19,400 nt of DNA from JAVBMC01 sp031552845 (lineage in GTDB: Bacteria; Verrucomicrobiota; Kiritimatiellia; RFP12; DVOR01), in the NCBI GenBank assembly GCA_031552845.1, contig JAVBMC010000053.1, forward strand, positions 1-19,400, given 5' to 3'. Each line of letters begins with the position of its first letter. Position 1 is the first letter of the stretch. Below, in pieces: positions 1 to 6,772 of this stretch. The position numbers and the translations under genes were made by a program. The notes under the pieces are model-generated. The model saw nothing but the letters and a program-made list of their open reading frames with translations. It was not told the DNA's origin and searched no databases.

Positions 1-420
<420 letters not shown>

Positions 421-494
421 GTTTTAACCGACGGTTCGGTTTTATGATAAGCGTCTGTGAATCAGGCCTACGCTATACTGTGCGGTTTCGTTTT

Positions 495-611
495 TTCCGG
501 TGACCCTAGAGGAGAGGTAACACCCGTTTCCATTCCGAACACGGAAGTGAAGGGCTCCATCGGCGAGGGTACTGCGGGGTTGGCCCGTGGGAGAGTAGCA
601 CGTTGCCGGAA
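495..611 (+). rRNA. 5S ribosomal RNA
   Basis: A 117-nt block whose ends (TTCCGG at 495-500, CCGGAA at 606-611) pair as helix I. The internal sequence has the 5S hallmarks: the CACCCGT..CCATTCCGAACACGGAAG loop B/C region and the GGGAGAGTAGCACG 3' part. It lies directly downstream of 23S in the usual order and is followed by a strong terminator, so it is probably the last gene of the rRNA operon. Confidence 0.95.
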
Positions 612-615
612 TTTC

Positions 616-655
616 AAGGCGCAGTTGAGCAATCGACTGCGCCTTTCTTGTTTTT
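616..655 (+). terminator. rRNA operon intrinsic terminator
   Basis: AAGGCGCAGT (616-625) pairs perfectly with ACTGCGCCTT (636-645) across a 10-nt loop and is followed by the T-rich tail TTCTTGTTTTT. It sits 4 nt after the 5S 3' end. Confidence 0.9.
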
Positions 656-702
656 CAGGGGCAAAAAGACCCACGGAGGCAGATGCCAGAGCCCGTTTGA
701 TA

Positions 703-716
703 AGTCAGATCTGACT
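703..716. promoter_or_regulatory. 14-bp perfect palindrome upstream of the superoxide dismutase gene
   Basis: AGTCAGATCTGACT is a perfect palindrome, closely followed by a second one, CTGATCAG (715-722). They lie about 180 nt before the sod start and about 90 nt before its likely -35 box, in otherwise empty sequence. They could be an operator for a dimeric regulator; which one cannot be told. Confidence 0.3.
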
Positions 717-812
717 GATCAGACCGTTCTGTCCGATATAACACTCCTGCCCGGCCCCGATTTCTGCGGCTTCGCTGGCCGTCACAATCTCGCCAATAAT
801 GCCCGTTTGGGC

Positions 813-841
813 TTGTTTTTAAGCGTCTACTGGAGTATGGT
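813..841 (+). promoter_or_regulatory. Candidate sigma-70 promoter of the superoxide dismutase gene
   Basis: TTGTTT (813-818) and TATGGT (836-841) are separated by exactly 17 nt and lie 53 nt before the start codon. The -35 box overlaps the T-tail of a small GCCC-GTTT-GGGC hairpin (801-812), which may itself be a weak terminator. The -10 box is a modest match. Confidence 0.4.
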
Positions 842-893
842 ACGCCCCTTCAACGGGACAACGTATCAATCAACCCTAACAACGAGGTGAATT

Positions 894-1607
894 ATGAACG
901 ACTCAAACCCCGACTCGGACCTTCAACGCCGTGACTTTCTCAAAATGACCGCCGCATCGGCCGCAGCTGCGCCTTTTGTTGCTGGTAGCGCCTCGGCTGC
1001 ACAGCCACAGGATCCGTTTAAACCGGTTCTGCCTTGGGCTGATGATGCGCTTGAGCCGGTCGTTTCGGCTAAGACGCTTTCATTCCATTACGGCAAGCAT
1101 CACTTAGGGTATGTGACCAACCTCGAGAAGCTGATTGCGGGCACGCCTTATCAGGGCAAGTCCTTGGTAGATATCGTGCGCACCAGCTGGGCCGAGAAGG
1201 CAACGCCGATCTTCAACAACTCGGCGCAGATCTGGAACCACACCTTCTACTGGAACTCGCTGACCTCAGCCGCTCAGTTCAAGAAGCCTTCCGGCAAATT
1301 GGCTGAAGCGATCACCGCGTCATTCGGTTCGCAGGAAGCTTTGGAGAAGGCCTTGCAGGATGCCGCAGTCGGACAGTTCGGCAGCGGTTGGGCTTGGCTC
1401 GTGGCCAAAGGCTCGGCTCTGTCAGTTGTGAAGACTCCCAATGCGGAGACTCCGCTGACTGATCCCGCGCTCAAGCCGTTGTTGACGATTGACGTGTGGG
1501 AACACGCCTACTATCTGGACTACCAGAACCGCCGCGCCGATTACGTCAAGGCGCTCGTTGAGAAGAACCTCAACTGGGCATTCGCCGAGGCGAACTTCGC
1601 CGGCTAA
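894..1607 (+). CDS. sodB: Tat-exported iron superoxide dismutase
   Basis: It dismutates superoxide to hydrogen peroxide and oxygen. Residues 1-36 form a twin-arginine leader with the motif RRDFLKM (12-18), an Ala-rich h-region and a likely ASA-A cleavage near residue 35. The mature part is a full-length Fe/Mn SOD of about 200 residues. The four metal ligands are visible by family alignment: His65 (in FHYGKHH), His116 (in WNHTFYW), Asp200 and His204 (in DVWEH). Gln112 of SAQIWNHT is the N-terminal-domain glutamine typical of the iron enzyme. The start is fixed by GAGGTGA at 884-890. Most bacterial FeSODs are cytoplasmic, so the Tat leader implies a folded, metal-loaded enzyme in the periplasm. 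A strong terminator follows, so it is monocistronic. Confidence 0.95.
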   Translation: MNDSNPDSDLQRRDFLKMTAASAAAAPFVAGSASAAQPQDPFKPVLPWADDALEPVVSAKTLSFHYGKHHLGYVTNLEKLIAGTPYQGKSLVDIVRTSWAEKATPIFNNSAQIWNHTFYWNSLTSAAQFKKPSGKLAEAITASFGSQEALEKALQDAAVGQFGSGWAWLVAKGSALSVVKTPNAETPLTDPALKPLLTIDVWEHAYYLDYQNRRADYVKALVEKNLNWAFAEANFAG

Positions 1608-1637
1608 CGAGAGAATTTAAGAAACACGTAGCACTGG

Positions 1638-1672
1638 CGGCGCAGGGGCAACCCTGCGCCGTCTTTTTGTTT
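1638..1672 (+). terminator. Intrinsic terminator of the superoxide dismutase gene
   Basis: CGGCGCAGGG (1638-1647) and CCCTGCGCCG (1652-1661) form a perfect 10-bp stem on a GCAA tetraloop, followed by TCTTTTTGTTTT. Confidence 0.92.
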
Positions 1673-1702
1673 TGAAAGTTAACGAAGAGGCGTATTCGCT
1701 CG

Positions 1703-1728
1703 CACAAAAAGATATTTTGTGGTAAACT
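1703..1728 (+). promoter_or_regulatory. Inverted repeat with adjacent -10-like box before the lyase gene
   Basis: CACAAAA (1703-1709) and TTTTGTG (1715-1721) form a 7-bp inverted repeat with a 5-nt spacer, directly followed by TAAACT (1723-1728), a possible -10 box 36 nt upstream of the start codon. No good -35 box is seen. This is the arrangement expected of an operator for a regulated promoter, but it is inferred from position only. Confidence 0.35.
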
Positions 1729-1764
1729 GACGCCAAGGCATATTGTTTTACTAGAGGGGAAGTT

Positions 1765-3576
1765 ATGATGCGTCACTTGTTGGCCGTGTTGGTTGTAGCC
1801 GGAGCTTTGTGTTGTGCAGCGGCGGAGCGTCCGCCAAAGCTGTTTGCGGGCGATGAAGATTTCAAGGCTTTGCAAGAACGCGCCAAGCAAGATGAGCTTT
1901 GCCGCCTAGGCTGTGACCGGATTATCAAGAATGCCACTACGCTGTTGACGGTTGAGCCGGTAGAGCGCAAGTTGGAAGGTCGTCGCTTGTTGTATGTTTC
2001 GATGGAGGCCGTGCGGCGGATGGGATATTTGTCGTTGGCGTTTCGCTTGACCGATGAGCAAAAGTTCTTAGACCGCGCCGTTAAAGAAATGCGCGCCATT
2101 GCCGCGTTTAGCGATTGGCACCCCGAACACTTTCTCGACACTGCGGAGATGACGCTGGCATTAGCGATTGGCCATAACTGGCTGTATGATTCCTTATCTG
2201 CAGAAGATCGCGCGCTGATTGAAGAGGCGATCGTCCGAAAAGGACTGGAGGTATCCTTCCGCGAGAATTATTTCTGGATGCGCCACGATAACAACTGGAC
2301 ACAAGTCTGTCACGCCAGCTTGATTGCCGGCGCGATCACTGTCGGCCACCGCCCCGCGCATCAAGAGCTTTCGCAAAAGGTGATCAAACGCGGCGCGGAG
2401 AATATTCTCTACTCCATGAAGATGTACGCGCCCGATGGCGCCTATCCCGAAGGCCCCGGCTATTGGAACTACGGCACCTCATTCAATGTCCTTGCCATTG
2501 CCGCGCTGGAGGGCGCGTTCGGCAAAGACTATGGACTCCTCGAAAGTCCCGGCTTCACCGGCACGCTCGAATACATCAACTACGCAACCGGCCCTTCGGG
2601 GCAGCTCTTCAACTACTGCGACTGCTGCCGCACGCGTGGCAATGCGGTATCGGTGTGGTGGCTCGCCAACCGCCTCAAACGCCCGGAGCTCGCACAGCAA
2701 GAAGTGCCGTTCTTCAAACGCCTAGCCGAGGGCGACACCTCGCTCGACTCCGACACCCTCAACGTCACGCGCCTCTTCCCGCTGTCGGTGTTGTGGTACC
2801 GCCCCACGCCTCCTCAAGCAATCAACCTCCCGCTCTGCAAGCAGTTCAAAGGCCGCACGCCCATCGCTGTACAGCGCAACGGATGGGGCGCGCAAGACGC
2901 CTACTTCGCAATCAAAGGAGGCGATGTCTCCGTCGGCCACGGCCATATGGATATCGGCACCTTTGTGTATGAAGCACTTGGCGAACGCTGGGCCGTTGAC
3001 CTCGGCCGCGTGTACTACACCACTGCAGAAGCGATGAAGATTGACGGCCGCACCGCTAACGTCTGGGGCATGGGGCCAGACTCAGACCGCTGGAAATTCT
3101 TCCGCATGGGCGAACACGGCCACAACGTACTGCGCATCGGCGGCATTCCGCAAGACGTTAAAGCCACCAGCAAAATCCTCTCCGCCGAAACAGCGGCTGA
3201 CGGCAGCTCAACTGTCACAGTCGACCTCTCCAATATCTACACCGCGGCCGAGAAAGTCACGCGCACTTCCCGCCTCCAACCCTCCGGCGCAGTCACCATC
3301 ACCGACACCATCACTGCCAAACCCGGCACCTCAGTCCGCTGGCAAATGCTCACCCGCGCCCAAGTTATCGAAAACAAAGACGGCACCCTCCGCCTCCGCC
3401 AAAACGGACGCGAACTCACCCTCACCTCCAAAGACGCCGCCTGGAAAGTCCTTGAAGAAAACCAACTCCACGCCGCGTGGGATCCCCCCGACGACGGTAT
3501 CCGCCTGCTCTACTTTGATGTTACCATTCCTGATACGGGATTCACCATGTTGTCCGCTGAGCTTCATCCACAATAA
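1765..3576 (+). CDS. Secreted heparinase II/III-family polysaccharide lyase
   Basis: Probably cleaves a uronic-acid-containing polysaccharide by beta-elimination outside the cytoplasm. A Sec signal peptide covers about residues 1-20 (cleavage near CAAA-E). Residues 30-340 look like the (alpha/alpha) toroid of heparinase/alginate-lyase families, with NNW (176-178), His183 and DGAYPEGPGYWNYG (224-237), the block that carries the family's catalytic Tyr. Residues 365-600 look like the beta-sandwich half, with VGHGHMDIG (390-398) at the usual metal/active-site His position. Length (603 aa) is typical. The substrate cannot be read from sequence: heparin-like glycans, alginate and ulvan-type polymers are all possible. 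ATG at 1765 follows AGAGGGGA (1753-1760); ATG at 1768 is an equally good start. The gene stands alone, with no transporter or sulfatase beside it. Confidence 0.85.
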   Translation: MMRHLLAVLVVAGALCCAAAERPPKLFAGDEDFKALQERAKQDELCRLGCDRIIKNATTLLTVEPVERKLEGRRLLYVSMEAVRRMGYLSLAFRLTDEQKFLDRAVKEMRAIAAFSDWHPEHFLDTAEMTLALAIGHNWLYDSLSAEDRALIEEAIVRKGLEVSFRENYFWMRHDNNWTQVCHASLIAGAITVGHRPAHQELSQKVIKRGAENILYSMKMYAPDGAYPEGPGYWNYGTSFNVLAIAALEGAFGKDYGLLESPGFTGTLEYINYATGPSGQLFNYCDCCRTRGNAVSVWWLANRLKRPELAQQEVPFFKRLAEGDTSLDSDTLNVTRLFPLSVLWYRPTPPQAINLPLCKQFKGRTPIAVQRNGWGAQDAYFAIKGGDVSVGHGHMDIGTFVYEALGERWAVDLGRVYYTTAEAMKIDGRTANVWGMGPDSDRWKFFRMGEHGHNVLRIGGIPQDVKATSKILSAETAADGSSTVTVDLSNIYTAAEKVTRTSRLQPSGAVTITDTITAKPGTSVRWQMLTRAQVIENKDGTLRLRQNGRELTLTSKDAAWKVLEENQLHAAWDPPDDGIRLLYFDVTIPDTGFTMLSAELHPQ

Positions 3577-3667
3577 TAGCCTGTTGTAGTTGACGCGACA
3601 GAATATTAATTAAAAGAGTTGTAAATTGATCTTGTTCTTAATTGAAAAACTGTTACAATGACTGGCG

Positions 3668-3685
3668 TATAATTTGAAAAAGGAG
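3668..3685 (+). promoter_or_regulatory. TATAAT box and ribosome-binding site of the P-loop gene
   Basis: A perfect TATAAT lies at 3668-3673, only 18 nt before the ATG at 3692, and AAGGAG lies at 3680-3685 with 6-nt spacing to that ATG. The nearest -35-like TTGAAA is 20 nt upstream of TATAAT, too far for an ideal promoter; an upstream TACAAT with CTTGTT 17 nt before it is an alternative. The SD decides the start at 3692 rather than the TTG at 3674. Confidence 0.35.
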
Positions 3686-3691
3686 CGTTGT

Positions 3692-4312
3692 ATGATACTT
3701 ATTGTTCTTGCTGGAATGAAAAATAAAGGTAAAACGACGATCTTGAATAAATTGATATATGAATTAGAAAGATCATCTTCTGCGCATGAAGTGAGATACA
3801 TGCCTTCTTCTCGCCACAGAAAGTCGACAAGAATTGAAAATCTCCCGAATACTCATCCGCCTTTTAAAAGTAGCGGAAAGGCGTGTTTTGTAGATTCTCA
3901 GCTTATCATTGGTATTTGCCCAGATGGCGACAATATTAAGTTGTTAACAAAGAACGGGAAATACTTGGCGAAACATCGGTGTGATATTGCCTTTATCCCA
4001 CTTCGTTTGAGACAGGAGCGTGTGTACCAGACCGATCCGCTTGCGGAGGCACTTAATCAAACCTTGTTAGAGAACAGTGGATTAGTTGCTTTGAAAATTG
4101 ATAAAGAGGATGCTGGAAGAGACTCGATACGGCAAAATCACTTCCGTGATGAGTATGTGAATTTCTTGTTGCAATTATGGCGACGAATTAGAGCTGAGAA
4201 AGCTAACGGATTAACAGAGCTGCAAATAGCCACTGCTTTGAGGAGCGAGAGAATTTCTTGCGACCCTTTGATTTCTCTTGAAGCATGGTCAATGAATTTA
4301 ACAGATCGGTAG
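3692..4312 (+). CDS. Small P-loop NTPase of unknown role
   Basis: A 206-residue protein with a clear Walker A motif at its N terminus, GMKNKGKTT (8-16), right after the hydrophobic strand ILIVLA. Later segments include LIIGICPDGD (about 71-80) and CDIAFIPLR (about 93-101), which look like core beta-strands; the Asp in the second could serve as Walker B. No GTPase NKxD motif is obvious, so a kinase-like or AAA-like nucleotide-binding fold is as likely as a GTPase. The C-terminal third is helical and charged. There is no signal peptide or membrane segment, so it should be cytosolic. It is followed 9 nt later by a membrane-protein gene, suggesting a two-gene operon. Both genes are visibly richer in A and T than their surroundings, a sign of possible transfer. 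Function unknown. Confidence 0.75.
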   Translation: MILIVLAGMKNKGKTTILNKLIYELERSSSAHEVRYMPSSRHRKSTRIENLPNTHPPFKSSGKACFVDSQLIIGICPDGDNIKLLTKNGKYLAKHRCDIAFIPLRLRQERVYQTDPLAEALNQTLLENSGLVALKIDKEDAGRDSIRQNHFRDEYVNFLLQLWRRIRAEKANGLTELQIATALRSERISCDPLISLEAWSMNLTDR

Positions 4313-4321
4313 GATTTTGTT

Positions 4322-4915
4322 ATGAACTTTGGACTTTTAATTGCATTGGGTGGTTGGATTCTTGCGGTACTGCAATTCGTTTATTCTTTCTATAAGGATA
4401 AAAAAGAAAAGGAAAAAATAAGGCAGCTGGAGATTGAGGCGAAGAATGCGGGCGAACAGTTGGCATTGATTCGTTCAAGAGCAAAGGGACCTTATTGGAT
4501 GCCATTGGAGGCATCATATGGAACCATTTATGTCACAAATAACGGCAGGCCGGGAATGTGTTCAGCCAGAGAAGGATCCTGTGTTCTGTCGGCAAGAAAT
4601 CCAGACGTAGCTCATCTAGAAGCGGGCAGTGCTGTGTTGTTTTTGATAGATAACAATAAGGGAGCAGATGTGCGTGAGGTTGCATTTAAGTCTGATATCA
4701 AAGAATTGCATTTGGAAACTGAACCTCAGATAAACGGCGCACATGGGTGTGAGTTTTTAGTATTCGAGTATGAGCCTGAGAAGTATGGGAAGCGTGTGGA
4801 GTTTGATGTTTCTTTTGAGTCAAGTGATGGACATCAAGATACGCATACGTATGAGATGATTTACGGGCAGCATAAGTTACGGCGTTTGCGTCCAGCATCA
4901 GTCTCAGCGGGGTAA
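4322..4915 (+). CDS. Single-span membrane protein of unknown function
   Basis: A 197-residue protein. Residues 4-22 are one hydrophobic helix, followed by a strongly charged, Lys/Glu-rich stretch (24-50) likely to form a coiled coil. A polar domain of about 145 residues follows, with alternating hydrophobic residues suggesting a beta-rich fold (for example GTIYVTNNG and VEFDVSFESSDG). The positive residues directly after the helix suggest the C-terminal domain faces the cytosol, where it could meet the P-loop protein encoded 9 nt upstream. I recognise no family. AGGA at 4311-4314 can serve as the ribosome-binding site. The gene shares the AT-rich character of its partner, and a terminator follows at 4999. 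Confidence 0.7.
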   Translation: MNFGLLIALGGWILAVLQFVYSFYKDKKEKEKIRQLEIEAKNAGEQLALIRSRAKGPYWMPLEASYGTIYVTNNGRPGMCSAREGSCVLSARNPDVAHLEAGSAVLFLIDNNKGADVREVAFKSDIKELHLETEPQINGAHGCEFLVFEYEPEKYGKRVEFDVSFESSDGHQDTHTYEMIYGQHKLRRLRPASVSAG

Positions 4916-4998
4916 TGTCGAGGTTATGTGGCGGTGCCTATGTGGGCGGTTACATCATAGCCAAAGAATTTGATATTAAGAGACGCGGAGAATGAGGT

Positions 4999-5030
4999 AG
5001 ACGGACGGTGTTGTGCCGTCCGTCTGTTTT
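4999..5030 (+). terminator. Intrinsic terminator of the P-loop/membrane-protein cassette
   Basis: AGACGGACGG (4999-5008) pairs perfectly with CCGTCCGTCT (5016-5025) over a 7-nt loop, followed by GTTTTG. It separates the plus-strand cassette from the converging minus-strand cluster; only the plus direction has a T-run. Confidence 0.8.
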
Positions 5031-5037
5031 GTGTGAG

Positions 5038-5394
5038 TTAGCGAACAAGAAGATTGCCATCGGCATCTTTAAAGTTACCACAGAGAATCAGAATCAGATC
5101 TACCAGCCACCAAATAACACCAGCTCCAAAAAACCAAACCAAAGGGATTTGACAAATGCCACTTATAATGTGCCCAGTATAGAAACGGTGTGCGCCCAGC
5201 CATCCCAAGAAGATGCAGAGCAAGAGAGTGGTTAGCCATGGTTTGCCTTCTCCAGTGTTGCTCGTGCCACTAAATCCTTTTTTCTGTTGTCGAACACCAC
5301 ACTTGGGGCAGATCTCAGCTTCTCGCTTGATGATGTTGCCGCACGATGTACAAAAAACTTCATCGGTTGCTTTAGGTTTAATTTCTTCGCTCAT
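5038..5394 (-). CDS. Zinc-ribbon TM2-domain membrane protein (paralogue 1)
   Basis: A 118-residue protein with two parts. Residues about 15-35 form a zinc ribbon, CTSC-x10-CPKC, in the context GNIIKREAEICPKCGVR. After a short flexible Gly/Ser linker, residues about 52-110 form a TM2 domain: two membrane helices with the family hallmarks FLGWLGAHRFYTG and WWLVDLILILCGNF. TM2 proteins are small membrane proteins of poorly known function; the zinc ribbon should sit in the cytosol. GAAGGA lies just upstream of the ATG. It is the last of three tandem minus-strand paralogues and shares near-identical N-terminal coding sequence with the other two. No transport or enzymatic role can be assigned. Confidence 0.88.
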   Translation of the reverse strand: MSEEIKPKATDEVFCTSCGNIIKREAEICPKCGVRQQKKGFSGTSNTGEGKPWLTTLLLCIFLGWLGAHRFYTGHIISGICQIPLVWFFGAGVIWWLVDLILILCGNFKDADGNLLVR

Positions 5395-5466
5395 GATTGT
5401 TCCTTCGTAGCCTGTTGATTTAATAAAACCATGCCCAGGCTTGCATAGTTTTGATTTGTGATTGAA

Positions 5467-5814
5467 TTAACGGACAAGTGGCCGTCCCTCGGAGTCTGTG
5501 AAGTTACCACAGAGAATACGGATCAAGTCTATCAGAACACCTATCAGGCAGCCACCGCTGGTTAACAAGAAAAAGATACCGACCCCAATACGTCCTGTGT
5601 AGAAATGATGCACGCCAAGACTTCCAAGGAAGACGCAAAGGATGAGCGTGGTTGTCCATGATTTCCCCTCCTCTTCACCACCTGTATTACCGCCGCCCCC
5701 CTTCTTTTGCCTGACGCCGCATTTAGGACAAATTTCTGCTTCGCGTTTGATGATGTTGCCGCACGATGTACAAAAAACTTCGTCTTCTGCTTTAACTCTA
5801 ATTTCTTCGTTCAT
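5467..5814 (-). CDS. Zinc-ribbon TM2-domain membrane protein (paralogue 2)
   Basis: A 115-residue protein with the same architecture as the next gene downstream. The zinc ribbon CTSC-x10-CPKC sits at residues 15-32, then a Gly-rich linker containing GGGGNTGG, then a TM2 domain (about 50-107) with FLGSLGVHHFYTG and LIDLIRILCGNF. The first 35 residues are almost identical to those of its two neighbours, while the linker and membrane part differ more. This points to duplication followed by divergence or exchange of the C-terminal part. The gap to the downstream gene is 72 nt, with no terminator seen, so co-transcription from the promoter near 6700 is likely. Cellular role unknown. Confidence 0.88.
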   Translation of the reverse strand: MNEEIRVKAEDEVFCTSCGNIIKREAEICPKCGVRQKKGGGGNTGGEEEGKSWTTTLILCVFLGSLGVHHFYTGRIGVGIFFLLTSGGCLIGVLIDLIRILCGNFTDSEGRPLVR

Positions 5815-5873
5815 GGTTCTTCTTTCGTGGTCTATTAATTTGATAAGAAAAGTGTTTGCCTAATACAATGAAC

Positions 5874-6401
5874 TTATGTATTGCTCGGGGTACTTGTCCG
5901 TGCTTGCGCGCAGGCGGCTGCACCGGCAAGCCGATAACATGTAAAGGTGATTGCCGAAACAACGAGCAGACCCCAGACTTGGATAAAAGCACCGTCGCAA
6001 GTAGCCGTAAAAACGAAGTGTAAGTAAAGTACAGCAAATAAGACCTGTAAGCACGCTATAAAAATCAGCAACGATCCTGCAGGAGGCCTAAACAATTTGC
6101 CCAACAAACACAGGCTAATTACAAGGCCTGCAAAAAGGGATGCGATTTGGCATAATATTAAATGTATAAGCTTAGGGCCTCCATCATCCATCAAAACACC
6201 AGTAACAAGAATGAACGGAAGAGAGAGAATAAAACCGGCAGGAGCCAGTAGAACGCCCAAATGCTTTTTTTCTCGCTGTTGTTTTTTCCGTTGAACCCGC
6301 ACGCCACACTTGGGGCAAATTTCTGCTTCGCGTTTGATGATGTTGCCGCAAGATGCACAGAATATTTCGTCTGCTGCTTTAGCTTTGACTTCTTCGCTCA
6401 T
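5874..6401 (-). CDS. Zinc-ribbon protein with four membrane helices (paralogue 3)
   Basis: A 175-residue protein, first gene of the minus-strand cluster. Its N-terminal 35 residues repeat the zinc ribbon of the two downstream paralogues (CASC-x10-CPKC, then GVR). The rest is not TM2: after a basic linker (QRKKQQREKKH) come four hydrophobic segments at about 48-70, 79-102, 109-132 and 139-160. The same cytosolic zinc ribbon has thus been joined to a different membrane module. The start codon is preceded by GAAGAGA, which lies in one arm of a 9-bp hairpin (6407-6438) that would hide it from ribosomes. A structured leader with an intrinsic terminator lies further upstream, so regulation by RNA structure is likely. 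The function of the membrane part is unknown. Confidence 0.8.
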   Translation of the reverse strand: MSEEVKAKAADEIFCASCGNIIKREAEICPKCGVRVQRKKQQREKKHLGVLLAPAGFILSLPFILVTGVLMDDGGPKLIHLILCQIASLFAGLVISLCLLGKLFRPPAGSLLIFIACLQVLFAVLYLHFVFTATCDGAFIQVWGLLVVSAITFTCYRLAGAAACAQARTSTPSNT

Positions 6402-6406
6402 AATTA

Positions 6407-6438
6407 TCTCTTCACTTGCCTATGTTGTTGTGAAGAGA
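6407..6438 (-). promoter_or_regulatory. Hairpin that sequesters the ribosome-binding site of the zinc-ribbon gene
   Basis: On the minus strand TCTCTTCAC (6438-6430 complement) pairs perfectly with GTGAAGAGA (6415-6407 complement), 9 bp with a 14-nt loop. The second arm contains the purine-rich SD-like GAAGAGA, 5 nt before the ATG at 6401. When folded it should block translation start; opening requires pairing of the first arm elsewhere or a bound factor. Confidence 0.55.
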
Positions 6439-6455
6439 GAAAGCCTTCAGGCAAT

Positions 6456-6484
6456 AAAAAAGGCACATCTCTCTTTGATGTACC
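6456..6484 (-). terminator. Intrinsic terminator at the end of the structured leader
   Basis: On the minus strand GGTACATC (6484-6477) pairs with GATGTGCC (6469-6462), 8 bp with one G-U, over a 7-nt loop, followed directly by U6 (6461-6456). The same GATGTGCC arm can instead join a 12-bp helix with GGCACGTCTCTC (6536-6525). An 11-bp helix (6497-6487 with 6451-6441) can enclose the small hairpin and its U-run. Confidence 0.75.
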
Positions 6485-6687
6485 CACCTGAAGGCTTAGC
6501 ACGGCCCGCTTGAACTACATGTCGGAGAGACGTGCCCAAAGTGAAGTGAAGACTGCACACCACGGCACGCCCCGCCAACAATGTTTCAAGCGTCAAAGTG
6601 CTAATTTATCAGGTGAACACTGTTGTGCGAATTGCGAATTCGCGCCGGAACTCGCGTTCCGGCTATGTCGTCCCCCTCGCGGGGAAC
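6456..6687 (-). ncRNA. Structured RNA: small RNA or riboswitch-like leader of unknown class
   Basis: From the predicted transcription start (about 6687) to the U-run (6461-6456) is about 230 nt of highly pairable RNA without a convincing reading frame. In order on the minus strand: a 6-bp hairpin on a GCGA tetraloop (6671-6686); an 8-bp perfect hairpin, GCCGGAAC with GTTCCGGC, again on GCGA (6644-6663); a 10-bp stem with one G-U pair (6616-6625 with 6576-6585) enclosing 30 nt; and a 3' terminator. GNRA tetraloops and G-U-preserving stems point to a functional RNA. I see no SRP, tmRNA, RNase P or common riboswitch signature, and the ends do not pair as expected for 6S RNA. It may be free-standing, or a leader of the gene starting at 6401. 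Confidence 0.6.
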
Positions 6688-6693
6688 GCATCC

Positions 6694-6722
6694 ATTATGC
6701 AACTTCCAAGGCGGTTTGTCAA
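6694..6722 (-). promoter_or_regulatory. Near-consensus sigma-70 promoter of the structured RNA and zinc-ribbon cluster
   Basis: On the minus strand a perfect TTGACA (6722-6717) and CATAAT (6699-6694) are separated by exactly 17 nt. The predicted start is near 6687, about 286 nt before the first downstream ATG at 6401. This is the best promoter match in the window. Confidence 0.8.
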
Positions 6723-6772
6723 GCATAAGAAAAGAGGGTATCTTGCTGTCATGGTTGGAAGGGAATAATGGA

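Noticed and set aside
457..890. Small open frames over the 5S gene and the following gap
   Set aside because: They overlap the rRNA and its terminator and have no coding features.
3577..3667. Terminator after the heparinase-like gene
   Set aside because: The gap is AT-rich, but I find no stem followed by a T-run.
6456..6687. 6S RNA, tmRNA or SRP RNA
   Set aside because: The 5' and 3' ends do not pair as a 6S rod, the tmRNA T-arm end is missing, and the SRP GGAAG-type loop is absent.
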